Origin: Lactifluus volemus
Taxonomy: Eukaryota; Basidiomycota; Agaricomycetes; Russulales; Russulaceae
Length of the DNA: 31,899 nucleotides
Assembly (NCBI GenBank): GCA_022376515.1
Contig: WTXI01000386.1
Coordinates: 1 to 31,899, forward strand
Direction: 5' to 3'
Numbering within the stretch: the stretch's first letter is position 1; the number at the start of each line of letters is the position of its first letter. Positions 9,258-20,630 of this stretch are shown here, piece after piece. The translations under genes and the position numbers were made by a program. The notes beneath the pieces are model-generated. The model saw only the letters and a list, made by a program, of their open reading frames with translations. It did no database searches and was not told the origin of the DNA.

Positions 9258-10857
9258 TGTTGGACTGGCTGAGCATGTAAGCACAGATCGAGCGCCACTT
9301 CGATTCTTCCTGCGTCAGGCGGTTAGCGTGGCCACTTGGTACCGGGCACTGGGCGCCCCTATGTCCATGGGTGCCGCAGCGGTAGCACTCATTGCTGCAT
9401 ACTGCTGCAGTTCCCGGTCTGAGCGGTACGGGCGTCATGTGTGTTACCACATCGTTTCCGCCTCTAGTCGCCGACCACTGGGCTATCTGGCGCCTATAGG
9501 CCGCTTGGCCTGCGTCCGTGTCCTGCTGATGTGGGTATGTGAGGAGGCGCTGTCGCAAGTCCGCTCTCTCGGCGTCTGTGGGTGGGGCTCTCGGCTGCGG
9601 GCTTCTCGATGGGCTTCTCGTGTATGGGCTGCTGTGCTGTGTTGTTGGCGGCACGGTGGTGGTGCTTCCCGCTGGCCTGAGTGCCATCGTCTGTTGTACG
9701 ACCCTGTAGCTCGGTGGCTGTCGTTCTGCCTGCAAGGTCAGCCTCTCGACTTTGGTGTTCAGCTCTCGGATGATCGCCTCTGAGCGTGCCTGCTCCTTCA
9801 TGTGGTCTACGTCGATGGCCTTCATGTTGCGGACAAACGTAGTCCAGTCCGTGTAGTTCTTGTTCATGCTGCCTCTCACCGAGCCCGGCAGCTCCGCCAA
9901 CACCTGGTGGGTGTACTCCATCCTGTTCTCGAGCCCGCATGCCCGCGCTTTAAGCAAGATTCCATCGGCCCAGGCAATGTGTGCGTGTGCATTCTGCCTA
10001 AGTACATGACTGTGGTCCCGACTTGCTCTGGTTCTAACTTGTGGTTGAGTAGCTCCTCTGTCTTTTCTGCGTCTGTCCGGGCTAGCGGCTGCTGCTGGTT
10101 CCACTGGGCTGTGAACTGGGGTTCTAGCTGGTCCCAGTCTTGCCTAATAGCCGGATCTAATGCCAGGTACCATTCTTCCGCTGGGGAATCGACCTCTAGG
10201 CGCAATAGAATGAAGTCCACTTTGGCTCTGGCTGTCACGATGCCGCTCAAGGCCATCTGGTACTGTAGGTCCTGGAGGAACTTCTTTGGGTTCTGTTCCG
10301 GCCGCCCGCCGAACGCTTCTACGCCCCCTGGTGTGGCCATTGGTCTGGGTACGGGTGGTGCGGCTGTGGGCTGCTTGAGGTGGGCCTGACGGTAATGCTG
10401 GCAGCGTTGGCCACTGGACCCTTTGATCTACGTCGGGGGTATCGTGGGTTTCGTCGCTCAAGCCGAGTGGACTAGGTCCTAGGGGTGTGAGGGGTGCTGT
10501 GTGCGGCGCTGGGGATGAGAGTATGCTCGAGGAAGGCTGACATCGACGCTTCGTCCGTCGGTGTGTTTCTCACAAAAGCTCGTCTACGTCTGGGCTGGAA
10601 CTTCTGCTTGTTTCTACTGGGGTGTTACTGATGTTTTTGTCTGGTGGGGGTGTGATGAGCGTGCTTGGTTTGGTTTTGGCTTTCGCCGCTCTGGGTGGGA
10701 GGATGCGAGTTGGGGTGTCATTCTTCACTTTACGTGTGCTGGTCTTGTACTTATGTCTTCTCCGGCCTCGTGGGTTGAGTCTCGCTCTCGTCACCACGTT
10801 GGAAGGGCGTGTTCTGCCACTCTCGGTGAAGTTTCGGGTCAAGAACCTTGTTCTCAT
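9258..10857 (-). pseudogene. Ty3-type gag with CCHC zinc knuckle, split from its pol
   Basis: The minus strand encodes another gag, unrelated in detail to the one at the left edge. A likely start is the ATG at 10857-10855, giving a basic N-terminus (MRTRFLTRNF). A TAG stop follows DVDELL at 10570, and reading resumes to about 10340 (MATPGGVEAFGGRPEQNPKK). The gag core is VDFILLRLEVDSPAEEWYLA...FTAQWNQQQP (10100-10240). One frameshift near 10005 leads into the C-terminal half with AWADGILLKARACGLENRM and YTDWTTFVRNMKAIDVDHM. The zinc knuckle CYRCGTHGHRGAQC is near 9320-9365, followed by RLTQEESKWRSICAYM. The frame then enters the inverted-repeat element at 9257. Its probable continuation is the protease piece at 2030-2374. 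No 5' LTR could be delimited above 10857. Confidence 0.78.
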
Positions 10858-11059
10858 GCTTACATCAGTGGTCTAGCTACATGCTCTCTCGCCTCGCCTT
10901 CGCTTTGCGCCTCTTGCCCCGCCTGTCTCTTTATCCCCATTCCAACGGTCAAGTGAAGGTGAAGTGAGTTGAAGGAAAGAAATTCCCCTATACGAGACAG
11001 GGCAGAATAATGTTTGTTGGTTGCGTAGTCGTGTGGTATGGGGTTTGGGCAGCAGGAGA
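10858..11059. other. Unassigned stretch next to the gag start
   Basis: The 5' leader and LTR of the Ty3 element would be expected here, but I find no TG...CA pair or primer-binding site. Nothing else is recognisable. Confidence 0.3.
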
Positions 11060-11715
11060 CGGGGAGGGTTAACATACGAACGAGTGATGACAATGGGCTA
11101 AGAAAATGATTGATGTAGGCGAGTAGGCCAGCGGACGGAGACAAAAATAAGACACGCGAAAAATGTGGATAATGTAGCAATAAAAAATAAGTTCACAGTC
11201 CTGAGGGTGGTAATGATAACACAGAAGATAAAGGAGATGTATCAGAGCAGTAAGATTAGAGAAATTCCCCGATAGCGAAATCACCAAGACTGCGCATCTC
11301 TATATACACCCATTGGGTGAACCTTTCTGAACAAAAAATGAATCTGAACGCAAGCAGCACCAAGCCCGAACTGCCGGTCGTCCAGAGCCACCTCCCTCCC
11401 CGTGCGGTATCGGTCCTCCACATGGACCTGTGTTCGCAGCACGCAGTGTCAAGCCACCACGGCTAGAAGAGTACGAGAGCGAGGTAGAACAGCAGCCCAC
11501 GCTCTGATGAACTACCATTGTCCGATGGCCCTAGGCCTGTGCCTGTGGATATTGGCGCGCGGGCCCAATGAGAAATGACGCGAGAGAGAAGAGGGCATGG
11601 AAGGGGTTAATCCATGCAAGGATGAAGCTATTTTCACCACAGGCAAGCAATGGCATAATTGGAACCTAGTGAGTAGAGAATGAAAAAAAAAAGGTGGGGA
11701 CGCACCTATTACAGC
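11060..11715. repeat. Diverged direct duplication, left copy
   Basis: It aligns with about 13075-13680, offset by about 2.0 kb, with many substitutions and indels. Shared blocks include TAGGCCAGCGG, AAAGGAGATGTAT, CCGATAGCGAAAT, GAGTACGAGAG followed by CGAGGTAGAA, GCCCACGCTCTGA and GGGACGCACCT. Both copies carry minus-strand peptide similarity (STSLSYS...LRA.NT and ISLSG...RPLAY) without a continuous gene. It could be an old gene duplication or a mobile-element relic. Confidence 0.5.
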
Positions 11716-12075
11716 GAACGTAACCTTTTTAGAACCGGAAGGGGTAAGCTCGCCCCCCGTGTTCTCGGGCCTTGCACTTTCCCTTGGCGATCGTCAGGCG
11801 AGAACACAGGGGTCTACAGCGGATCACAATATGAGGCAGTGGTGACGGAAGAAACGAGGGAGAAAGAGGACAAACGGGAACTAAGAGAGGTGATCAGCAA
11901 AAGCCTGAGCACGTCCTGGGGGCAAATGGTCAGCCGGGCCCGCCGGGGGGACTCGAACGAGGCCTGGCATGGGGTAGTGTGGGACTCAGTTGGCGGGACT
12001 TCCGCTTTTTACTACTGTACTTTCAAGATGTCTGATCAGGGTGTTATTTCTGACTGTCAGCTTCTCTTCCAATAG
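11680..12075 (+). CDS. Doubtful ORF of 131 codons, no family recognised
   Basis: An uninterrupted reading frame from an ATG in an A-rich run to a TAG at 12073. Its middle is very polar and could form a short charged helix (EETREKEDKRELREVISKSL). No domain, no splice signals and no partner gene are evident. It overlaps the end of the diverged duplication. It may be chance. Confidence 0.15.
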   Translation: MKKKRWGRTYYSERNLFRTGRGKLAPRVLGPCTFPWRSSGENTGVYSGSQYEAVVTEETREKEDKRELREVISKSLSTSWGQMVSRARRGDSNEAWHGVVWDSVGGTSAFYYCTFKMSDQGVISDCQLLFQ

Positions 12076-12113
12076 AAGGCTTTGTCTCTAGTTATTTAGT
12101 CAAGATGTAAGCC

Positions 12114-12427
12114 CTAAAGCCGTTTTCCTAGGGCATCTTCCCAGGTAGCTTTGGTTAGGTTCGTTGCATTTTTGGTTCGAAGAACCCATCTCATACACGC
12201 CACATAAGAGCTTAACCCGTCCATCACTAAAAAGTAAAGGCTCTCACTTTGTAAAACTGGACAGTACAATAAACCCAATGACTCAACTCTCGCTGACCTG
12301 AGCCCGCGACTGATGGACCCTACTCCAGCGGTTTGAGAAACTGGTCTGAGGTAACGATTAACAGCGAAGACATAAGTTTGAGAGACTCTGACGTACGGAT
12401 TTGGGATCATCTTGGGATGTTCTAGCT
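12114..12427 (-). pseudogene. Relic of an NLR N-terminal exon (C2-like)
   Basis: On the minus strand a reading frame starting at 12410 reads MIPNPYVRVSQTYVF. It is closely similar to the first exon of the NLR gene at 25654 (MIPDPYVGVSHTYVF). The similarity includes upstream DNA (ATTTCAATAGCTA...) and SQ(T/S)..G...GSISR. After a candidate short intron (about 12267-12227) the frame continues SSYVACMRWVLRTKNATNL then TKATWEDAL, which has the Y-V...T-K...T...W pattern of a C2-type beta fold. Nothing of a NACHT or WD40 follows. It looks like a truncated paralog copy in opposite orientation, about 13 kb from the intact gene. Confidence 0.65.
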
Positions 12428-13074
12428 ATTGAAATATAGAAGAGTATAGTATGGGATAGAGGCAACCCTGCACCCTGCCCACGTTTCGCCAAGGCGCTTC
12501 TTGGGGGCAAACAACACACACCATTGATACGTTCCTTGGCCAGGCACTCCCACACAGAAATGGTTCAAGCATCTCAAAAAAAATATAAGCCATGTCCAGT
12601 GCCAATTCACGACATCAGCCTGAAGTTCCCTCACGTTTGCAAGACGAGCTGATCGAAAAATATGACTCGGACTTGTTTGAAATAGTGATGTAACTACTTA
12701 GGCATTGAAATGTGGAAGAGATTAAGCATTAGTGAAAGCGAATTCAGGTCAGCTATCAATCCAGTATCACAGACATCGAGCAAAGAGGAGCTGGGGGAAT
12801 TGTTACTCGTATGTAAGGTACGCAAGAAACCGCCTTCAAGCGATGTTTCGGTACTGCTAGGGTTGCCCCATCACGGTCCATATCAAACTTGCAACTTACA
12901 GTAAAGTGTAAAGTCTAGCGTAGCATGGCACCCTCGTGTAAAGGAGAATAGGATATGCGAAATTTTAAGGGAAGCTCGACTTCGTAATCCAACAGATGCA
13001 GGTCTCTCAGAGATCAGAAAGCTTCACACTGAGGCTGATGGATGGCTTGATAGCTAAATCGGTCCTGGATTGCC
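12428..13074. other. Stretch with no supported gene
   Basis: Only short ORFs without conserved features are present. Part may be decayed 5' flank of the NLR relic. Confidence 0.3.
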
Positions 13075-13680
13075 CACGATCGAGTGAACGAGACCAGGCG
13101 GTATAATGGTGTTGAAGAGCAGATAGGCCAGCGGGCGGTGAAAAGGGATAACACGCGCATATAATGCAGATAAGATGGAAATAAAAAAAACAAGCTCACG
13201 ATAGTGAGGGTGGAGACGACAACGCAGACGGTAAAGGAGATGTATTTGAAAGGCGCGATAAGAGGCATAACCCGATAGCGAAATGACCAAGACCGCGTAT
13301 CTATGTGTATACCATTGTGAGCCATCACAAACAGGAATCTGGATGCAAGCACGCACCAGGCTCGATCTGCTGGTCGTCTAGAGTCATTGCCCTCCCCCTA
13401 TCCGTCCTTGTGTTCTCGGCACGCAGCGCCAAGCCATCACTGGCAGAGTTGAAAGAGTACGAGAGTGAGGTAGAATAGCTGCCCACGCTCTGAAGTGGGC
13501 GTGGAACGGGTGGGCTCATGCGAGGAAGAAGCTACTGTCATCGAGTTGAGAGACGGAAAAAATGTGGGGTCCCTTTGTTCGACCATGTATCGTAGACTAC
13601 AGTCTTGTCGCTTTTATGCGGGGACAATAAACACCAATTCAAAAAAAATAAAAAATAAAAAAGTGGGACGCACCTAAAGT
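13075..13680. repeat. Diverged direct duplication, right copy
   Basis: Partner of about 11060-11715. On the minus strand it could encode several hydrophobic segments (FTVCVVVSTLTIVSLFFLF), but stops and frame changes break it. The copy ends at GTGGGACGCACCT near 13675. Confidence 0.5.
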
Positions 13681-13896
13681 CCGCGTTCCCGGGGATCTAC
13701 AACTGGAGCACCATCTGGCGCGGTGGAGGTGGCGGAGACAGGCGTCCGAGTGGGGACGGGGTTCAATACAGTAGTGAAGTTGTTAAAGAAGAGGGATCCC
13801 GGCTTGGCGCTAGACTTGATGGCACACTTGACCGACATTGCGCTTCATTCGGACGACTTTACCGAATATGGAGACGTTAGAATCGTGGCCTCATAA
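13678..13896 (+). CDS. Possible exon fragment, unknown protein
   Basis: An open frame of 72 codons, without an upstream ATG, ends at TAA 13894-13896. Its peptide looks protein-like (ETGVRVGTGFNTVVKLL, DPGLALDLMAHLTDIALH) with two amphipathic helices. It starts exactly where the duplicated block stops. There is no match to a family I know, and it could be a remnant or a terminal exon. Confidence 0.25.
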   Translation, partial: SPRSRGSTTGAPSGAVEVAETGVRVGTGFNTVVKLLKKRDPGLALDLMAHLTDIALHSDDFTEYGDVRIVAS

Positions 13897-14391
13897 ATTA
13901 GAGGCTAAGAAGAAGAAAACAGGCTGAGAACGCGCTGAAACTTTGAATCATCAAACACGTTTGGCAGGGGTAATGGGGTAGCGAGTATTACGGCACACGT
14001 AAGTTGTCTTGTGATTTACGGAGAACGATCACCAATACCGTACCGTTATTCGACCTCGCTTTGACGTAAAAGTATCGTTTACCAAGTACTTTTCAGATGA
14101 AGATATAACTTATCACTTCATATCTCGAAGCGAGACGCGAGATACGAGACGCTGATTGTAACTTAGTTCAACCATCCTCTTCCTCGCCCTTTTTTCGGTC
14201 TTGAATACGGTCTTGGATGCAAGCATTATATATAAATTTGTCGGAATCGGCTGTGTACGGTATTCTATCATACACATCCCGGTATTGATGCATTGACGTC
14301 CAGGTGGACTTATCATTCACGTGATGGTACACCCGTGACCCAAACAAAACTAATATTTCTAGCCACGTCTCGGTAAGCCGCCTATCTATTA
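13897..14391. other. Intergenic region upstream of U6
   Basis: No coding potential. A TAATATTT stretch at 14351-14358 lies about 40 nt before the U6 start and could be its TATA-like element. Confidence 0.35.
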
Positions 14392-14417
14392 GTGCTCCCT
14401 TCGGGGATGCATACGAA

Positions 14418-14448
<31 letters not shown>

Positions 14449-14514
14449 GGCCCCTGCACAAGGATGACACGCTGTTTCAGAGTGGTAGACCTATGGGTCT
14501 CAATATTTATTTTT
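14392..14514 (+). ncRNA. U6 spliceosomal snRNA
   Basis: U6 forms part of the catalytic core of the spliceosome. The 5' stem-loop is GTGCTCCC-TTCG-GGGATGCAT (with a bulge). The central block matches U6 nearly base for base: TTGGAACGATACAGAGAAG, then ATTAGCATGGCCCCTGCAC and AAGGATGACACGC. The ACAGAGA box is at 14432-14438, followed by the AGC triad. The T-run at 14510-14514 fits a Pol III terminator. The exact 3' end is uncertain because the tail after GACACGC differs from the yeast and animal forms. No intron interrupts the conserved core. Confidence 0.92.
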
Positions 14515-15305
14515 ATTCAAGTTTTGTAAGTACGCAATCATGAACTTATGCCCATCCAACGCGAGAAAAGACCGCACTTCCAACTCTATTGGCGTTTGGA
14601 ATAGAAGTCACCTTTCCCCAGACCTGAAGAGGTGTGGCAAGCCCAGTGGGAAACCCTGGGCATTGGCGCATACACAAACCGAAAAACTCAGCCATCTTGA
14701 ATATCTACCGTCACTGTATCTGTATTACATCTCCATGTCAAGCCGAGGTAAGAAAAGGCAGATGATTTCCTCACACATTGACTTCACGTTTGACCGGCGC
14801 AGTGAAATGCTCTCCATGTGGGGATGCTTTCAACGACCACGCTGTGCAACGCGCGCACGAGAAACGAGTGGTAGAACTTTCCGTCATTTCATTTCTCAAG
14901 GATAATTGAACCTCTCTCCGTAGTCATACTCAAACCATTACTCTAGTCAGAAAACTTTTGTGCAGTCCGACCAATTCCGTGATCGTTTCATCTGCGGTCT
15001 TCCACCGTACGACCACGGAATCATTCACACCCATCAGAGTCTCAGCTTAACTAGTCTCTATTGAGCTCCTTCAACGGAAGGAACTGAGCCCTCGATGCTG
15101 GTTGATCACCGGCATCTGGGTTGGTCGGTCAACTGGTCACCGGCAAGAGCGGCGATCGAGGTCGAGGTCCGGCAAAAAATGGAAGTAGGCCTTCTCATTT
15201 CATCACACCAGGGCTTCCATCGTCCAAGGGATCAACATAATGTTATCAATGGGGGCCTTGATTCGGTCAAATGACACAGTCAATGGAATGAACATAATAG
15301 GCCTC
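14515..15305. other. Intergenic region, nothing recognised
   Basis: It lies between the U6 terminator and the 3' end of the WDR7-like gene. One 121-codon frame (14540-14905, plus) has no conserved features. Confidence 0.35.
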
Positions 15306-18300
15306 TCAAGTACTAAACGTCAACGTAACGTCGCGAATCCTCAACTGCACGCTGCGTTCAGCCGTCCATTCGAAATGCACATTTTCGAGAGATTCTTCGA
15401 GCGTCATTACACCTGACAGCCATGAGAGCTGGTCAGCAGATTTCCAAGATGCCGTACCCGGAGGTAAACTTACCCGCATCGCCAACGTTGAAGTTGAGGG
15501 ACTTGAATGGTTCAGAACGCCCGTGTCCCTGTCGAGGAGGGGCCGGGATAAAAGAAGCTTGAAAAGCTGCTGCCGACTTTCCAGACAAGGACTGCACCCT
15601 CTTCTAGGGAAACCGTCACCAGCCGCCGTCCATCGGGCGAGAAACTGCACGCCGCAAGCGCCTGTTTGTGACACTCCAACACGTACAGGCGCGTAGCAGT
15701 TTTTAGGTCATACATGACAATTGCACCCTCGCTCGTACCCACGGCTAGGCGCTGGCTGGCCATGTGGAAGTCGACTGTGGGGAAACTTCGTAGGTAAAAC
15801 CTATCAGCAAGTTCGCTCTCCGGCGTGAGACTGGTTGAGCATACGTTTTCACCACATGTCCGAGAATCTCCGTCGCTGTGTCTTGGACGGCATCCCGGTT
15901 CGATGTAGAGTTTGGGTCCAAAGATTTCACTACCGCTTCCACGAGTTTGGGAAGATTAGGATGATGACAAGAGGTTTCTTGGCGAATATCAGCGAAGAGA
16001 AACAGTGATGTAGATTTTTATCACCACAAACTTTGCGAATGAGGAAAGCTACAAGCTGCATCACAGACTTTCTATGCTCTAGACTCTGCGGGTGCAGTAT
16101 ATCGAGCGAAAGCGTGGTCATGAATATCCCCGTATTGCTGGACACAATTTGTTGGACCGCATGTCGAGCTTGCGGCCCGATATTTTGAGCAGTTATGCTC
16201 TCTTTTTTGTGCTGGTAGCAAGGCCGAAAAGACATCGTAGCATCTCCATGGCGTCGATATAGTGTTGCCAAACACTGAACCCGCGGGAACAAAGGTCGAT
16301 CGCCAATGCTTTGCAGGACACGTCATTTTCGTGAAGGCACATCATCACGGATTTCGATATTATATTAAGAGCACTTCCGATGGCAGAAGTTCTATCAGAA
16401 TACCCTCAACACGGAGGAAAAGAACGGCACCTTGGAGAAAGTAAACCATGTTGGCCAGCGGCAATAAATCCGCAGAGAAGCAAAGCTTTTGAGGCGGCGG
16501 GTGACTTTTTTTCCGGGTCCGGGAGTAAGAAGGGTACTATTTGGTTGCCCGAAGTCGGTTGTCAAAAGCCACGCGCGGCATATAGCTAGGGCCTTACAAG
16601 AATGTTGCCACCGTCCCACCAGCGAAATTTTCTCCTCATCGTTAGGGAATCTACTCCGGCGTCGAAAAGCAACCTCGCTGCCAGCCGCACCTCATCTGAA
16701 AACAACAGGAGCAAAGTCAGTCGCAATCAAAGTAAATTACTATAGTACGCCATACTGGAGACATCGAACCACCACTTGGCAAGAAAAGACAGACTAGGGG
16801 GCACATACGCTCTTCCCACTGCATGGGAGAGGATTTAACATAGAAAGTGATGACTGTATTGACGTGTTCTGCGGTATCTGAGGGGAATTTATTGGCGGCG
16901 ACCTAGGGTCCGCGAGGGACTCACTCTCGAAGTGCGTCAAAACCCGTAGACAAGCTACCAAGGCCAGCGCTCTGGAGGCAGACACTTCTCCTGAAACGCA
17001 CCAGGAGCTCTGTGAGCTCTCCGATACAATCAGGGAGCTTGCATCTTTACTAAGTCTCAGAAGTCAGAGCGTATGCTTGAGTTTCAAGGCGATACAAATG
17101 CATACCTATGGAACCCAACAGACGCTGCGTCATCGGAAGTCCCAGTTGTTCTCTGCAAATGGTGTCTATGTCGGGATTAAGCCCGGGGGTGAGAAGAACC
17201 TGCAAAAGAGAGCGCAAAACCCCAGCGGTCCGCCACGAGACTTGGTCTCATCAGCGGCTGTAGATTTTGAGATGGATATCGCCCGGGTCAGGAACGATTC
17301 TAGATTCACCAATATTGTCGGGGCTTCCATTTTACCGCATTAGCCTTGCTCTCTAAATGCATCAGAAGAGAGAAGGAACATACATGAGTCAGGAGTAGAT
17401 ACCGAGAACGTGGTTGTGTGTTGCCCGCTGAAAGCAAATCGTGAAGTGACCTGCTCAAGGAATTGAGCTTGGGTACTGCATGTAGCGCAGAAAGTGACAG
17501 ACAGATCTGTCCAGCCACCCTGGCTTAGCAGTTCTTTTGCCTTCTCGATGTTCATAGACCGCCAGAACTCCAGAGTCTTGACATCCCATATCCGTGCCCG
17601 ATCATCCGCATACAAAAGAAGGAGGTTGTCTCCACTGATACAAGCCCTAGACAGTGCCGCTGGGCACCAGGAACCATGTAAAGGCTGACGGCGTTGAATG
17701 TGGTTATTCTGAGATCATGGCTGGAGACGCCTCACAGTTGGTAATCATCTAAAGCGATGACGGCAATTGTTCCATCTCCGGATATGCAAAGCACGCATCC
17801 CTTCAATGGACCGCCTTTGTCGTATCGCAGATAAAGGACATGCTGGAGTGGCGAGGTAAACAGGATCCACCTCGCCACTGTCTTCATCAGTCTAGAGCGG
17901 TGACCATCAGGCGACAGTTAGATATTCCTTGAAACTGGTCTCACTCTAACGACCATATCGCCACAGACCCGTCATCGGCACCACCAACGATGAGCCTTTC
18001 CCCTGTTTGGTCGTTTTGAATGATGTGTAAGCCCACGATGGGGCCATCCAATGGAATATCCGACATGTCTCGGGTGCCAGATTCGACTTTATCTGAACGA
18101 GATCAGCGAAGGATGACCGACCGATCATTCCATCACCTGCAGCGTGGTAATCAGCAACGTGTCAAAGTAAAGGAATGTTTTAGATAACATACTGTACCCA
18201 AGGATAATGTGCGTGAGCTCCAATGGGAGCATGCATGTAATGCGTCGGTCATCGTCAGCGACCCTTTTCTCCTTGTTGTATGATTTCCACAGCGTTCTTT

Positions 18301-20630
18301 GTGCCCATTCTCCACGATTCTCTGAAGACGTAATGTATAACCCAATTTGGCGACGTCCCTCTCTGTTGATTCCCGTAGACAGCACTGCCGTAGGGGATAA
18401 AGGACGGAGCGCCTGAGCCGCGTCTATCGCGACGGTGCTGATGACGTGCGAGCTATCGAGAATCATTCAGTGAATTTACGGATTTGACAAGCAACCAGGT
18501 TCCGCACTGCAAAACCACAGGACTTCGTTTGTCCGATACTCGATCGTTGTTCGGGTCTACTAATCTCAGTCTAGATATCTGTATTCGGTCCTGATTGATG
18601 GTATAAGTGGGCACATCCAACTCAGGAAACGAGACGGAAGCTCACGGAGTAGCTAGCACAGTAGGTATCCCAGCCAAACCATGCGATGTGCCTTAGCTTC
18701 TCGTGAGAGGTGCCCAGCTGATTGAAGATGAGTCTCTGTGAAGCATGCTCGAAACCCTGAAGACTTTTTGAGGACGTTGCCACGACAGCAGATCTCGCTC
18801 ACGTAAAGTGCAGTGTCAGACCAGGCGACCCCCCTTTTATCCGCTCCTTTGTGAAACAGACTTGGATGCCTTGCAGACTTTGATCGAGATTTAGCTCGCC
18901 TACATCAAGTAGGTCCTTAATAAAATTCTACAGCTTTCCTCGCAATCATCGGGAGATGTAGCATGATCTTGGGACTGTACTGTTGCCTTGAACGGATTTA
19001 GTGATGCCAGCGCCATGTTGCCTCTGTCGACCGGAGACTCTGATTGTAAACGGATGACAGCTGGAACAAGTACTACACGTTGCTGCACAATGAGTGGTTT
19101 GACGTATCCATGTGGAAGAACCTCAATGCATCTGAGCTATCATTGGTGTTTAACCCGTTTTGATCGCCTCTATCACTCACCATCGCTATCGTGCAGAACC
19201 GATTCCTGCGCTTGGACCTTCAACCAGCCATTCGGCAGCTTTACCGAGATTCAGCTCTTCGTCTCCGCGGTCTATATTGTCCCGCAATTCAAAAACGGCC
19301 ACGCGAGATTGTTGTTGTTGGCCATCCTCTTCGTCATCTGGGGACAACGGCAAGTTGAACCCCTCATTAACAATTGCAGAGGTTAGGATCACAGTCGACT
19401 TTCATGATGAGACATGAGTAGTGGAAAGATGACAACTTATATCAACCATTCATACCTCTCCTGTTTCGTGAACGAACAGCCCCTTCCAGGCCCAAACTGC
19501 CTCAGAGGGCTTCACCTCTGAAGTATTGGCTGGGGGAACCGCAGATTGCTGCTGGATCTGCAAAGACAAAGTACATGATCCGTCTTGGACAGAGTAGATG
19601 GAGAGATCGCTAATGGTGATGAAAAAATGAGGAGGAAACTAAGTCAGGGCAATTTCATACCCTTGGGACTGCAGGCATACGAAATGCCGACCATTACCGA
19701 GGACATGCAGACCAACTACTGCATTCCCCAAACCAGAGCGCGCGGGGAAGATATGACAATCTAGCGAGAGGTGGTACGAGGGGCGGAATGGCGAAGAAAC
19801 AGCACTGGGTGAATTAGGGGAAGAAAGTGATGCGAAGGAGAGTGCTGGGGATTGTGTGGCACTTAACAGTGACTTGACTCTGATCCGCTTCACTGACGCA
19901 GTGGGTGATGATAGACCTTTGGACGGCCCAGGCTGTTTCTCAGTAGATGTAGCCCGATCCAACGATATGGACCGCCTGGCTGTACCGGCAGAGTCTTTGA
20001 TACCCCCTTTAGTAGTTCCTTCAACTTCTCAGGTTCTTCGTCGAAGTCGACAAAGTTCATGGGGGCCTGCGCTTGCTCATCGGAGATGCCAGAGACAACG
20101 CGCGCGCGAGAAGCTAAGGAAAATGGAGTGAGTGAAGTGCTCGGAGTTCTCGGTCGGGAACGGCTGGACAGAAGCGCAGGTGTCGGGCTAGGAGATCTCG
20201 ACGACAGAGGTTTCTCAACGCTGACTAGAGCGGGGTATGGTGGTGGCTTTGTCGTAGGAGATAGAGTGTGCCATCTTCACAACCGAGTACGATGGCTTCC
20301 AAAGCGTCAGAAGAACTATATGGTTGAGCAGAGGGAGACGGAGGGCTGGGCCTTAGCCAATGTGCGATGCGCGAGACATTCGCGATAGAGGAAGCCTCCT
20401 CTACGAGGAGATGGGCACTGGGTGATCTATTGGGAGGAGGCCCTTCTATCCCTGAGTCACTGGTTGCAAAGGTAAACGGAAGCACAAGAGGTACAGAATT
20501 CATATGTCAGCAGAATATGATCTATCCTGGCGATGGAACGCTCGCAGAGTGTTTTAGCTTGGAGACTGAGAGTGTCAAGTTCAAGATCCGGTACCAGCCT
20601 ACCAAGTTAGTAGTCTAGATACGAGGTCAC
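15306..20630 (-). CDS. WDR7/rabconnectin-3 beta-like WD40 protein, multi-exon
   Basis: A long minus-strand gene. WDR7 relatives pair with the DMXL/Rav1 type of protein to regulate V-ATPase assembly on endomembranes. Segments in order: [17 protein letters not shown] (20560-20610), [13 protein letters not shown] (20490), [16 protein letters not shown] (20260-20305), [20 protein letters not shown] (19655-19715), [16 protein letters not shown] (about 19460-19510), [16 protein letters not shown] (18190-18240), [20 protein letters not shown] (about 17945-18005), [20 protein letters not shown] (17555-17615), [20 protein letters not shown] (17190-17250), [20 protein letters not shown] (16080-16140) and [20 protein letters not shown] (15700-15763). 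Two further WD blades and the tail ([11 protein letters not shown], stop at 15306) follow. One clear intron is 15413-15473. Small frame breaks occur in homopolymers (near 15557 and 16205). The 5' end is not resolved. Family assignment is by recall of conserved blocks. Confidence 0.65.
15413..15473 (-). other. Last intron of the WDR7-like gene
   Basis: GTAAGT...CTGTCAG, 61 nt. It joins ...VGDA to [20 protein letters not shown] in frame, supporting splicing and the minus-strand assignment. Confidence 0.7.

Noticed and set aside
9328..10389. Plus-strand ORFs of 151 and 195 codons
   Set aside because: They overlap the minus-strand gag with its zinc knuckle and lack motifs themselves.
11935..11975. 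TTCGAGTCC on the minus strand, like a tRNA T-loop (B box)
   Set aside because: The flanking bases do not form a T-stem, and no anticodon or D arm is present.
12165..12190. GGTTCGAAGAACC, resembling a Pol III B box
   Set aside because: It is a short palindrome inside the NLR relic and over 2 kb from U6.
14540..14905. Plus-strand ORF of 121 codons after U6
   Set aside because: No domain and no regulatory context; likely chance.
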